Assembly: GCA_024403735.1 (NCBI GenBank)
Contig: JAKSRG010000001.1
Span: 167,155-231,154, forward strand
Direction of reading: 5' to 3'
Source: Clostridia bacterium
GTDB lineage: Bacteria; Bacillota; Clostridia; Saccharofermentanales; Saccharofermentanaceae
Length of the DNA stretch: 64,000 nt
The stretch's first letter is position 1; each line of letters starts with the position of its first letter. The notes beneath the pieces were generated by a model. The model saw only the letters and a list, made by a program, of their open reading frames with translations. It searched no databases and was not told where the DNA came from. The position numbers were made by a program, and so were the translations under genes. This document shows, one piece after another, positions 47,099 to 55,863 of this stretch.

Positions 47099-49410
47099 AA
47101 GACGATGGTCTTTATGTTTTCGATGAAGACAAAAGAGATCAACAAAAGCTTAATGATGATAGCCTCTTGATTAAGGTTATTAGAACTATAACTAATAGAT
47201 ATTTTGTTCTTGCAGTGATTTTTTGTATCATGGGTGGAATTATTCTATCTATGACAGCTGCTTTGCAGTTTTCCAATTATCAGAAAACAATTTCTTCATC
47301 AACTGAAGGTATGCAGAAAATGTACACTGTTTCTGCGCCTCGTGGTGATATTGTTGATGCTAATGGAATTGTTCTTGCAACAACTGAAAAAGTTAATTCA
47401 CTTTTGATTTCAAATACTAATATTTCAGATGACGAGCTTAATTCTTTGTGTCTTGAATTGAGTTATCTTTTTGATGAATACAATTGTCAGACGATTAGTG
47501 GTCTTGATGATTATTTTGCAATCGATCCATATCAGTTTTTGGTAAGCGAAGAGAAGATTAGATTATGGCAGACTAATAGAAACTTGTTTAATCTTGAGGA
47601 TGGTGCTTCTGGTATTATCGTTACTTATTCTGACAAGTATGTTAAGACTGATCCACAGGTTTTCTTCTTATATCTAAGACAGTTGTTCGAGGTTGATACT
47701 AAGCTTACTGATGAAGAAGCTTATCGTATTATTAGAATTCGTTATCAGATTTTCTCAGATTTGTGGGCATTTAAGAATGGTTCACCAGTAGCAATTGCTA
47801 CAGATGTTCCTGATGAATTGCTTTTGATTTTGAATGAGCAAAATTATCATTTTAAGGGCTTGATAGCAACTAATGATTATAGAAGAGTTTATACTCCTCA
47901 GGCTCAGTTATCATGTCATGTTGTAGGTTACGTAGGTAATATTTCTCAGGAAACTCTTGCCGATGTAAGTAAGTTTGGATATCAGGCTACTGATCTTGTT
48001 GGTCAGTCTGGTGTTGAGTCTCAGATGGAGCGTTATCTCCATGGACAGGCTGGTATTGCTACATATTCTACTTGGACTGCAGATGAAGAGAATACAATGT
48101 ATTTCCCATATACTTATGGTGAGAAGCCTGTTCCTGGTGCTACAGTTCATTTAACTATTGATTCAAATCTTCAGAGAGTAGGTATTGAAGCTCTTAAGCA
48201 GTACATCGAAGATGCTAAGGCAGATGAAGAGATTAGACAGACTGGATATAAGACTGCTAATGCGGGCGCATTCGTCGTAATGAACTGTAATACTGGTGCT
48301 GTTTTGGCCATGGGTTCATATCCTAACTATGACCCTAATGACTTCGTACTTGCTATGTCTGGCGATAGACAGGCTGAAGAACAGCTTAAGTATTATCTCG
48401 GAATTGGAGAATATGAAGAGATTACTAGTGAAGATATGCCTCTTTGGAATAGAGCGTTTATGTCACAGTATGCCCCTGGTTCTACATTTAAGATGTGTAC
48501 CAGTCTTGCTGCACTTGAATCTGGTGTGATTTCGCCAGGTTCGACATGGTATAGATGTGAATCGCCAATTGATATTGGTGGTTGGACTTTTAAGTGTCTT
48601 GAGTTTCCTGAGATTGGTCATGGACCTCTTGATTTGAATAGCGCTATTGCTACATCTTGTAATATTTATTTCATGCGTTTGGGTGTTGATACTGGTATTG
48701 ATAGTATTGATCAGATGGGTAAGACACTTGGTCTTGGTGAATATACAGGAATTGATCTTCCTGGTGAGATTTGTGGTGTAAGAGCTAGCCGTCAGACTAA
48801 GAGACTTCTTCATGAGTCTGAGTATGATAGAACTTGGTTCCCAGCAGATACTGCTCAGTCTGCTATTGGACAGTTTGATAACTGTTTCACAATTTTGCAG
48901 CTTTGTAGATATACTAGTGCTATTGCTACAGGCAATCTTGTTACACCATATGTAATAGATAGTGTTGTTAGTGAAGATGGTATTATTCTATACCAAGGTC
49001 AGAAACCATCGATTAAACTTGATATAGATGAAGAAAATCTCAATGCAGTTAGATTTGCGATGAGATGTGTAGTTACTGGTACAAGTATGTGGCAGGGTAC
49101 TGCTCAAGAAGCATTCTTAGATTTTCCTGTGTCTATTTGTTGTAAAACTGGTACTGCCGAGACTGGATACGAGGATATTCGAATGGAGTATTCAAATGGT
49201 CTTTTCGTATGTTATGCACCTGCTGATAATCCAGAGATTGCAATCGCTCTCGTAGTAGAGAGAGGTGAGTGGGGTTCATCAACAACCATCATCGCTAAAA
49301 AGTTATTAGCTGCATATTTTGGTGTGCCCCAGTATGATGGTCCATTTGTTATGGATTCCTATCCAATTCCTGGTGATGATTTGGATAGGATTGTACCAAC
49401 AGCGGGTTGA
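47083..49410 (+). CDS. mrdA: Penicillin-binding protein 2 (elongasome transpeptidase)
   Basis: Class B penicillin-binding protein for peptidoglycan cross-linking along the cell cylinder. A single transmembrane helix (about residues 45-65) anchors an extracellular dimerisation domain (SAPRGDIVDANGIVLA start) and the transpeptidase domain. Active-site motifs are SxxK at S467-TFK470, SxN at S525-C-N527 and KTG at K688. The length, 775 residues, is larger than average because of an insert between the dimerisation helices. It overlaps mreD by 16 bases. The MreC-MreD-PBP2 order is the conserved one. Confidence 0.94.
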   Translation: MANSIKDDGLYVFDEDKRDQQKLNDDSLLIKVIRTITNRYFVLAVIFCIMGGIILSMTAALQFSNYQKTISSSTEGMQKMYTVSAPRGDIVDANGIVLATTEKVNSLLISNTNISDDELNSLCLELSYLFDEYNCQTISGLDDYFAIDPYQFLVSEEKIRLWQTNRNLFNLEDGASGIIVTYSDKYVKTDPQVFFLYLRQLFEVDTKLTDEEAYRIIRIRYQIFSDLWAFKNGSPVAIATDVPDELLLILNEQNYHFKGLIATNDYRRVYTPQAQLSCHVVGYVGNISQETLADVSKFGYQATDLVGQSGVESQMERYLHGQAGIATYSTWTADEENTMYFPYTYGEKPVPGATVHLTIDSNLQRVGIEALKQYIEDAKADEEIRQTGYKTANAGAFVVMNCNTGAVLAMGSYPNYDPNDFVLAMSGDRQAEEQLKYYLGIGEYEEITSEDMPLWNRAFMSQYAPGSTFKMCTSLAALESGVISPGSTWYRCESPIDIGGWTFKCLEFPEIGHGPLDLNSAIATSCNIYFMRLGVDTGIDSIDQMGKTLGLGEYTGIDLPGEICGVRASRQTKRLLHESEYDRTWFPADTAQSAIGQFDNCFTILQLCRYTSAIATGNLVTPYVIDSVVSEDGIILYQGQKPSIKLDIDEENLNAVRFAMRCVVTGTSMWQGTAQEAFLDFPVSICCKTGTAETGYEDIRMEYSNGLFVCYAPADNPEIAIALVVERGEWGSSTTIIAKKLLAAYFGVPQYDGPFVMDSYPIPGDDLDRIVPTAG

Positions 49411-49456
49411 TGTAGATTCAGTTAATAGATTGTTTCCAAAATATATCAACTTTTTG

Positions 49457-49485
49457 TTGATTAAATTATGCATTATGCGTAAAAT
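49457..49485 (+). promoter_or_regulatory. Sigma-A promoter of the MGS-like gene
   Basis: TTGATT (49457-49462), 17-base spacer, TAAAAT (49480-49485), 29 bases before the next start. The -35 overlaps the right arm of a 6-bp hairpin (ATCAAC/GTTGAT) that may act weakly as a terminator for the PBP gene. Confidence 0.6.
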
Positions 49486-49514
49486 GTAATTAGTTTTTTA
49501 CGGAGGGAATAAAC

Positions 49515-49910
49515 ATGAAGATTGTTTTGATGGCAGACAATAGTAAAAACGAACTCCTCGTTAATTTTTGTACAGCGTATCGCCCTCTATTATCTAAGCA
49601 TCAGTTAATTTCAGTTTATAACACAGGTAAACTCCTTAAGTCTTCTGTAGATCTTGAGGTTTCTGGCTTGTCTGTAGATTATGAGAGTGGTTTTGAACAG
49701 CTTGCTTCTCGTGCTGAATTTAATGAGATTGACTGTTTTATTTACTTGAGAGATGGTCGTAATAATCCAATGCCTAGCACTACAGAGCTTCTTAAGGTAT
49801 GTGATTTAAATAACATTCCTTATGCTACTAATATTGCAACTGCAGAAATTCTTATCCTTGCAATTGACCGTGGTGATCTTGATTGGCGTGAGTGGGTTAA
49901 GAACCAGTAA
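49515..49910 (+). CDS. Methylglyoxal synthase-like protein, active site degenerate
   Basis: The 131-residue protein has the MGS-like fold: MADNSKNELLVNF near the N terminus, YNTGKLL, IDCFIYLRDG and IPYATNIATAEILI. But by eye several catalytic positions of methylglyoxal synthase (E. coli numbering) differ: H19 is Ala, the GGDQQ loop with D71 reads SGFEQ, H98 is Met86 and D101 is Thr89, while the D91 equivalent is D80. So it probably does not make methylglyoxal and may bind another small phosphate ligand or act as a regulator. It has its own promoter and a GGAGGGA ribosome site. An MBL hydrolase follows after 2 bases. Confidence 0.8.
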   Translation: MKIVLMADNSKNELLVNFCTAYRPLLSKHQLISVYNTGKLLKSSVDLEVSGLSVDYESGFEQLASRAEFNEIDCFIYLRDGRNNPMPSTTELLKVCDLNNIPYATNIATAEILILAIDRGDLDWREWVKNQ

Positions 49911-49912
49911 TT

Positions 49913-50530
49913 ATGAAAGTTTATACTTTTCCGTTTGGTCCTCTTGGTGCAAATATGTATGTTGTCCAGATTGAGGATAACTATGTCTTAATTGATCCAT
50001 CTGTTTCTCCAGATAAGATTATTGCTACTAATAAGTTTGAAGACGATTTTCTTTCAAAGATTTCGGCTATTTTAATTACGCACGCTCATTTTGATCATGT
50101 TTTGTATGTCGATAAATGGGCAGATACTATCAAAGTTCCTGTATATATTGCTAAAGAAGATGCTCCGTTATTACGTGAACCAGAGAATAACTGTTCATCA
50201 CATATGATGTCAGATACATCATTCTTTGTTGAGCCTACATTTTTGGATGACACTTTATCTTTTGGCGATACTTCAGTAAAAATCATTAGAACTCCAGGCC
50301 ATTCGCCAGGTTCTGTTTGCTATCTCTTTGAAAATGAGAAAGTTATGTTTTCTGGAGATATGCTTTTTGCAGGAGCTGTTGGAAGAGTTGATTTGCCTAT
50401 GGGAGATGCTCATATAATGCTCGAATCAATTGAACTACTTAAATCGATTGATGATGAAGTTTTGGTATATCCTGGACATGGTTATTACACCAAAATGGGT
50501 ATAGAGAAGAAAAATAATCCTTTTTTCTAA
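49913..50530 (+). CDS. Metallo-beta-lactamase fold hydrolase (glyoxalase II-like)
   Basis: A 205-residue MBL-fold hydrolase with full metal sites: THAHFDH (HxHxDH), TPGHSPGSVCY, SGDMLFAGAVGR with the metal Asp, and YPGHGYY. This pattern fits the hydroxyacylglutathione hydrolase-like group (YqgX family), thiol-ester hydrolases of uncertain substrate in Bacillota. The gene begins 2 bases after the MGS-like gene and they must share a transcript. No strong ribosome site separates them, so translation may be coupled. Sequence type is sure; substrate is not. Confidence 0.9.
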   Translation: MKVYTFPFGPLGANMYVVQIEDNYVLIDPSVSPDKIIATNKFEDDFLSKISAILITHAHFDHVLYVDKWADTIKVPVYIAKEDAPLLREPENNCSSHMMSDTSFFVEPTFLDDTLSFGDTSVKIIRTPGHSPGSVCYLFENEKVMFSGDMLFAGAVGRVDLPMGDAHIMLESIELLKSIDDEVLVYPGHGYYTKMGIEKKNNPFF

Positions 50531-50547
50531 TATATATTATATTTACT

Positions 50548-50575
50548 TTTACAAAATCACTCGTTGTGGTATACT
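50548..50575 (+). promoter_or_regulatory. Sigma-A promoter of pheS-pheT
   Basis: TTTACA (50548-50553), 16-base spacer ending in TGG, TATACT (50570-50575), an extended -10 promoter. The leader is under 50 bases, too short for a T-box. Confidence 0.75.
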
Positions 50576-50621
50576 CTTTTGATGAATTTGATTAAGTAAT
50601 ATCACCATTTGGAGGTTTATG

Positions 50622-51653
50622 ATGAGTGATTTAAAAGAACAGTTACTTTCTATCAAAGAAACTTTTGATCAGAAGGTACTAGATATAGCTAATTCAGCTG
50701 ATGCTGATAGTTTACGTGTTTCATTTTTAGGTAAGAAGGGTGAACTTACAGCAGTTCTTAAGGGAATGGGTAGCCTTTCACCTGAAGAAAGACCTGTTAT
50801 TGGTCAGGTAGCTAACGAGGTTCGTTCTCATATTGAAGCAAAGCTTGCTGAAAAGATTGCTTACATTAAGAACATTGAGAAGGAAGAGAAACTCAAGAAA
50901 GAAGTTATCGACGTTACACTCCCATCTAAGATTAGAAGAGCTGGTGCTAGACACCCACTCAATATGGCTATCAATGAGATTTGTGATATCTTCTTGGGCC
51001 TTGGATATACAATTGGTGAAGGTCCTGAAGTTGAGTACGATGAGTATAACTTTGAGAAGCTCCGTCTTCCAAAGGGTCATCCAGCTCGTGATACACAGGA
51101 TACTTTCTATATTACTGAGAATATCCTTCTCAGAACTCAGACATCTCCTATGCAGATTAGAATTATGGAGAACCAGAAGCCACCTATTAAGGTAGTTTGC
51201 CCTGGTAAGGTTTACCGTCAGGATACAGCTGATAGTACTCACTCTCCAATTTTCCATCAGATTGAAGGTCTTGTAGTTGATAAGGACGTAACAATGGGTG
51301 ATCTCGTTGGTTCTCTTAAGTTGTTTGCAAAGAAGCTTTTTGGTGAGAATACAGAGATTCGTCTTCGTCCACATCACTTCCCATTTACAGAGCCATCTTG
51401 TGAGGTTGACTTAACATGTTGGTCATGCGGTGGTAAGGGTTGCCGTGTATGTAAGGGTGAAGGTTGGATCGAAGTACTTGGTGCTGGTATGGTTCATCCA
51501 GAAGTACTCGAGAACTGTGGTATTGATTCTGAAGTATATAGCGGTTTCGCTTTTGGTATCGGTGTTGAGAGAACAGCAATGGGACGTTTCGGAATTGATG
51601 ACATCCGTCTTCTCTATGAGAATGATGTTCGTTTCTTGAAGCAGTTCAAGTGA
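50622..51653 (+). CDS. pheS: Phenylalanyl-tRNA synthetase alpha chain
   Basis: The catalytic alpha subunit charges tRNA-Phe. An N-terminal coiled coil (residues 1-90) contacts tRNA. Class II motifs follow: [19 protein letters not shown], motif 2 region [24 protein letters not shown] and motif 3 with [17 protein letters not shown] near the C terminus. [18 protein letters not shown] segment near residue 270 is a zinc-like cysteine cluster seen in some homologs. It has 343 residues. GGAGG lies six bases before the ATG at 50622; an ATG at 50619 would be too close. Confidence 0.98.
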   Translation: MSDLKEQLLSIKETFDQKVLDIANSADADSLRVSFLGKKGELTAVLKGMGSLSPEERPVIGQVANEVRSHIEAKLAEKIAYIKNIEKEEKLKKEVIDVTLPSKIRRAGARHPLNMAINEICDIFLGLGYTIGEGPEVEYDEYNFEKLRLPKGHPARDTQDTFYITENILLRTQTSPMQIRIMENQKPPIKVVCPGKVYRQDTADSTHSPIFHQIEGLVVDKDVTMGDLVGSLKLFAKKLFGENTEIRLRPHHFPFTEPSCEVDLTCWSCGGKGCRVCKGEGWIEVLGAGMVHPEVLENCGIDSEVYSGFAFGIGVERTAMGRFGIDDIRLLYENDVRFLKQFK

Positions 51654-51688
51654 TTTTGACCTTATCTATAAGTTGGAGGAAATAAAGA

Positions 51689-54106
51689 ATGAAGGCCCCT
51701 ATTAATTGGCTTAAGGATTTTACAGAGATTGATGTAGAACCAAAGGAATATGCTGAAAGACTTACTATTTCTGGTTCTAAAGTGGAAGAAGTTATCATTT
51801 CTGGTGAAGATATTTCTGGTGTATATACAGGAAAGATTATTGATGTTCAGGATCACCCAGATTCAGATCATCTTCATATTGTAAGAGTTGACCTTGGTAA
51901 TGATGAACTTGGTAGAGATATTCAGATTGTATGTGGTGCTCCTAATGTTTATGTTGGAATGATTTGTCCAGTAGCTACAGTTGGTGCACATTTGCCAGGT
52001 GATATCGTTATTAAGAAGGGTAAGCTCCGTGGTGTAGAGAGTAATGGTATGTGCTGTGCTATCGATGAACTTGGTGTTCCTGCTGAAGGTCACGAAGGTG
52101 CAGATGAGTATGGTCTTTGGAACATGCCTAAGGATACTCCTCTTGGAGTTGATATTAAGACTATTCTTGGTCTTGGTAACGTAACAATTGATTTTGAGAT
52201 TACTTCTAACAGACCTGATTGTTTCTCAATCGAAGGTCTTGCACGTGAGACAGCTATTACACTTGGTAAGGATTTCAAGCCATGTGAGCCTAAGCTTAAG
52301 GTTGAAGGTTCACTTGTAACAGAAGAGATTGCTAAGGTTGATATCGAAGCTCCTGATCTTTGTTACAGATACTGCTCTAGAATTATTGAAGATGTTAAGA
52401 TTGCTCCATCTCCAGCTTGGATGGCTGAAAGACTTCTTGATGCTGGTATGAGACCTATTAACAATATCGTAGATATTACAAACTATGTTTGTCTTGAACT
52501 TGGTCAGCCAATGCATGCTTTCGACCTTGATTATCTTGCGAATAAGCACATTATCGTTCGTACAGCAAAAGATGGCGAGAAGACAAAGACTCTTGATGGT
52601 GTTGATAGAGAACTCGATAGTTCAATGCTCGTTATCGCTGATGAAGAAAAGGTTTGTGCAATCGCTGGTGTAATGGGTGGCGAGAACTCTGAAGTTATCC
52701 CTGAGACAAAGGCAATTCTTTTTGAGTCTGCTGTATTTAATGCTGTATCCGTTAGAAGAACAGCTGTTAAGAATGGTCTTAGAACTGAGGCTTCTTCAAG
52801 ATATGAAAAGGGACTTGATGCTGAGAATGCACTTCGTGCCTTGGATAGAGCTTGTGAGCTCGTTGAACTTCTTGGTGCTGGTAAGGTATGTAAGGGTCTT
52901 ATCGATGTATATCCTACAAAGAAAGAGATTAAGCAGATTCCTTTCCGTCCAGAGAAGATTAATCGTTTTATTGGTATTAATGCATCAGAAGAGTTTATGA
53001 GAGATATTCTTAATAAGCTCGGTTGTGTAATTTCTGAGGACAACATGATCACACCTCCAACATATCGTCCTGATTTGGAGTCTGAGGCTGATATTTCTGA
53101 GGAAGTTGCACGTTTCTACGATTACAATAATATTGAGCCAACACTTCTTTCTGGTAAGACAACTACACTTGGTGGTAGAACACCTGAGCAGCAGATTGTA
53201 GAGAACATTAAGAATATCATGGTTAACTGTGGTTTCTACGAAGCTATTACATATTCTTTTGAAGCTCCATCTGATCTCGATTTGATTAAGGCTCCAGCTG
53301 ATGCTTCTATTCGTAACCAGGTTAAGATTTCTAATCCATTTGGTGATGACTCATCAGTTATGAGAACATCAATGCTTCCTACAGTTCTTAGAATTGCTGG
53401 ACGTAATAACAATCGTTCTGTACCAGAGGCTTCAATCTTTGAAGTTGCTTATGTATATCTTCCAGATGAAGACCCAACTAAGCTTCCAGAAGAGAGACAG
53501 ATCCTCGCTGGTTTCAGCTATAATGTTCCTTCTATTGATAGCAAGGAGACATTCTTTGAGGTTAAGGGTGTAGTTGAAGAACTTGGTAGCATCCTTGGTA
53601 TCAAGTCTATGCAGATTGATGCATGTACAGATAACCCTTCATATCATCCAGGTAGATGTGCAAAGATTACAGTTGCTGGTAAGGTATGTGGTTACTTCGG
53701 TGTTGTTCATCCTGATGTAGCTGAGAATTTTGATTGTCCTAAGGGTACAGTTATTTTCGAGATTGAGACTAAGGCTCTTGTTAAGGCTTCTAAGCCTTCT
53801 AGAACATATAAGCAGCTTCCTAAGTTCCCTGGTATTGCACGTGACCTTGCACTTGTTGTAGATAAGTCTGTACCTGTTGGTGATATCTTGAGAACTGCTA
53901 AGTCAGCTGGTGGTAACCTTCTTGAATCTGTTGAGTTCTTTGATGTATTCGAGGGTATTCAGCTTGGTATTAATAAGAAGTCTGTTGCTATTTCTCTTCT
54001 TTATAGATCACCAGATAAGACACTTTCTGATGAGGATATTAAGCCTTCAATCGAGAAGATTATGGCTAAGTTAGAGAAGCAGTTCGACGCTAAACTTCGT
54101 CAGTAA
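51689..54106 (+). CDS. pheT: Phenylalanyl-tRNA synthetase beta chain
   Basis: The large beta subunit carries the editing site. The N-terminal MKAPINWLKDF is typical; then the tRNA-binding EMAP-like domain (residues 40-150, HPDSDHLHIVRVDLG), the B3/B4 editing domain (GMRPINNIVDITNYV, GQPMHAFDLD), B5 domain, and the C-terminal anticodon-binding FDX-ACB domain (LPKFPGIARDLALVVDKSVPVGDI). The 805 residues are full length. It follows pheS by 35 bases with TTGGAGGA upstream. A terminator follows at 54135. Confidence 0.98.
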   Translation: MKAPINWLKDFTEIDVEPKEYAERLTISGSKVEEVIISGEDISGVYTGKIIDVQDHPDSDHLHIVRVDLGNDELGRDIQIVCGAPNVYVGMICPVATVGAHLPGDIVIKKGKLRGVESNGMCCAIDELGVPAEGHEGADEYGLWNMPKDTPLGVDIKTILGLGNVTIDFEITSNRPDCFSIEGLARETAITLGKDFKPCEPKLKVEGSLVTEEIAKVDIEAPDLCYRYCSRIIEDVKIAPSPAWMAERLLDAGMRPINNIVDITNYVCLELGQPMHAFDLDYLANKHIIVRTAKDGEKTKTLDGVDRELDSSMLVIADEEKVCAIAGVMGGENSEVIPETKAILFESAVFNAVSVRRTAVKNGLRTEASSRYEKGLDAENALRALDRACELVELLGAGKVCKGLIDVYPTKKEIKQIPFRPEKINRFIGINASEEFMRDILNKLGCVISEDNMITPPTYRPDLESEADISEEVARFYDYNNIEPTLLSGKTTTLGGRTPEQQIVENIKNIMVNCGFYEAITYSFEAPSDLDLIKAPADASIRNQVKISNPFGDDSSVMRTSMLPTVLRIAGRNNNRSVPEASIFEVAYVYLPDEDPTKLPEERQILAGFSYNVPSIDSKETFFEVKGVVEELGSILGIKSMQIDACTDNPSYHPGRCAKITVAGKVCGYFGVVHPDVAENFDCPKGTVIFEIETKALVKASKPSRTYKQLPKFPGIARDLALVVDKSVPVGDILRTAKSAGGNLLESVEFFDVFEGIQLGINKKSVAISLLYRSPDKTLSDEDIKPSIEKIMAKLEKQFDAKLRQ

Positions 54107-54134
54107 TTCATTAAAAACAAATTTGTTATTAGTT

Positions 54135-54163
54135 AAGCGGATCAGGTTTCTGGTCCGCTTTTG
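54135..54163 (+). terminator. Terminator of pheS-pheT
   Basis: A 7-bp outer stem (54135-54141 with 54154-54160) with an inner 3-bp pairing, followed by TTGTTTT. Confidence 0.8.
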
Positions 54164-54176
54164 TTTTATTTGTTTA

Positions 54177-54214
54177 TTTTGTCGACACATTTGTGAACTT
54201 AGAATTGGCACAAT
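54177..54214 (+). promoter_or_regulatory. Competence-type element and -10 of the pseudopilin operon
   Basis: TTTTGTCGACACATT (54177-54191) is identical over 15 bases to the comM upstream element at 8639. TTGGCAC (54205-54211) lies 24 bases after the G of GTCGAC, the same distance as TTGGTAC at comM. TGG plus CACAAT (54209-54214) can act as an extended -10. The distance to the start codon (59 bases from that G) is close to the 61 at comM. There is no -35 hexamer. Confidence 0.6.
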
Positions 54215-54239
54215 TATATAAAAAAGGAAGGTGTTAATT

Positions 54240-54503
54240 ATGGGTTCATCAATTGAAACATCTATTTGTTTTGCTTTAGTAATTCTAATTCTTACCATGT
54301 TTGTTGTTTTTCCAGTTGATATATGGAAAGAATGCTTAGATATTGGTAAGAACAATATTGAGGAATTATCATTTCATATGGATAATGAATATCCTGTTAA
54401 TCTTAAAGAGATTAATGATCATTATTCTACTGATACATCACCTGAGCTAATTAATACTGCAATCACAGGTATTATTGATGCTATTCATATTGCAGTGAGG
54501 TGA
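54240..54503 (+). CDS. Small TadE-like pseudopilin, candidate
   Basis: An 87-residue protein with a short N-terminal leader and a long hydrophobic helix (about residues 9-28) preceded by the motif GSSIETS, which resembles a prepilin cleavage site with glutamate near position +4 or +5. The rest is soluble and acidic. The family cannot be named with certainty; it looks like a Tad-type minor pilin. It starts with ATG after GGAAGGTG and has the shared upstream element. The next gene begins 4 bases after its stop. Confidence 0.65.
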   Translation: MGSSIETSICFALVILILTMFVVFPVDIWKECLDIGKNNIEELSFHMDNEYPVNLKEINDHYSTDTSPELINTAITGIIDAIHIAVR

Positions 54504-54507
54504 TGCT

Positions 54508-55863
54508 ATGAAGAATAAAAGAGGTTCTGGTTCTATATTTCTCGCAATTATCCTTTCTGCATTGATATTTGTTGAAGGTATATATCTTTCAATGATTATT
54601 GATATCAATAGGCGTCAAACTATAAATAGAGCTCTTAAGCTACAAGTAGACACAATTCTAGCTAATTACAATGAGGAACTATTTGAAAATTACGGGATTT
54701 ATGGTTTTTTCTTAGATGATGTTAATGAAGAAATCTATATAAATGTAATCGAAACCACAGGTTATAAGTATGGTGAAGACATATATATTGATGGTTATAA
54801 AACAATAAATACTGCGCAACTAAGAGAAGCAATTTCAAATTACTATGCTTATCGTTCGCCAGGTTTACTTCTTAGTAAAGTTAGTAAGATTTTTGAATAT
54901 GCTATTGATAAATTCGATGATTCTGATTTTGCTACTAATCTTAAGAATTTTAAGAAATATGGAGGAGGCAAAGTCCTCAATTGGTTATCTTCATCTGCAG
55001 ATAACATTAATGATTTTTTATCTAGTGATGAATTAGAAGATTTAATAGATTTGGTTGACGATTCGTTCTTAAGTGATTTCATCGATAAATATGAGTATGT
55101 AAATAGTGATGGTTTTAGTTTTGATAATGATTTTTCACCAGCAGATATGTTCTCGATGAAGTTTTTTAATGAAACAATTGAGATTTTTGATGCTGCCTCA
55201 GATTTCATAGATGATAACTTGTTTAGTATTTTTGTTTCACATTACTGTGTTTATAACTTCGAATGCTCAGTTAAGAGTTTTGAAGGTGAATTAGATAAGA
55301 ATTTGCATGGTACTTCATTTAGGGATTTAAATACTTCTGAATGTAATGATGCCGAATACTTGATAACTGGTCAAAGAGGAATAAGGGCAGCATTTGGACC
55401 AAGAATATTTATGATGCTCTCGCTAGTAGAGATTGTTAATCTTCTACTTGATGATGAGTTTATGGAGATTTGTGGTGATATAGCTGAGGTTATATCAGTA
55501 ATCTTAACAATTGTTCTTGAAGGTGTAGAAATACCACCATGGGTTATTGAAATGGTTATAATCATGATTTTTGCGAATTTTAAGAGTTTGGGAGATTTAG
55601 TCAATTTATATGATGGTAAAAGTATTACTGTATTTGAGATAGATGAAGCACCTGAACCACTTAATCTTGGAATTGAAATGGATTATAAGGATTTCCTGTT
55701 TGTTTATAGCGCTTTGATTGTTAAGCCCGAACGCAAGTTAGATAGGTTAGAGAACTTATTCGAGGAAAAGTATGGAGATATCTGTACACAAATTGATATA
55801 GGGACTTTGTATGAGGGGGATTGGTATTATGCTAGTCAAGGATATGAATTATATGGTTTCTAA
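54508..55863 (+). CDS. TadG/DUF5702-like pilus-associated protein
   Basis: A 451-residue protein with a basic N terminus (MKNKRGSGSIF) leading into one hydrophobic helix (about residues 8-28), then a long soluble region with two further hydrophobic stretches (near residues 305 and 345). The layout RGSGS plus hydrophobic helix is that of TadG-like or DUF5702 proteins in clostridial tad loci, although no glutamate sits at +5. It contains about 400 residues of Asp/Asn-rich extracellular sequence. It is translated after GAGGTGATG, 4 bases past the small pilin. The identification rests on topology and neighbours. Confidence 0.6.
   Translation: MKNKRGSGSIFLAIILSALIFVEGIYLSMIIDINRRQTINRALKLQVDTILANYNEELFENYGIYGFFLDDVNEEIYINVIETTGYKYGEDIYIDGYKTINTAQLREAISNYYAYRSPGLLLSKVSKIFEYAIDKFDDSDFATNLKNFKKYGGGKVLNWLSSSADNINDFLSSDELEDLIDLVDDSFLSDFIDKYEYVNSDGFSFDNDFSPADMFSMKFFNETIEIFDAASDFIDDNLFSIFVSHYCVYNFECSVKSFEGELDKNLHGTSFRDLNTSECNDAEYLITGQRGIRAAFGPRIFMMLSLVEIVNLLLDDEFMEICGDIAEVISVILTIVLEGVEIPPWVIEMVIIMIFANFKSLGDLVNLYDGKSITVFEIDEAPEPLNLGIEMDYKDFLFVYSALIVKPERKLDRLENLFEEKYGDICTQIDIGTLYEGDWYYASQGYELYGF

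Noticed and set aside
50576..50621. T-box upstream of pheS
   Set aside because: Leader under 50 bases and no T-box signature.
54177..54214. Sigma-54 promoter suggested by TTGGCAC
   Set aside because: There is no GC at -12 (TTGCA-like) and the block fits an extended -10 with the shared upstream element.
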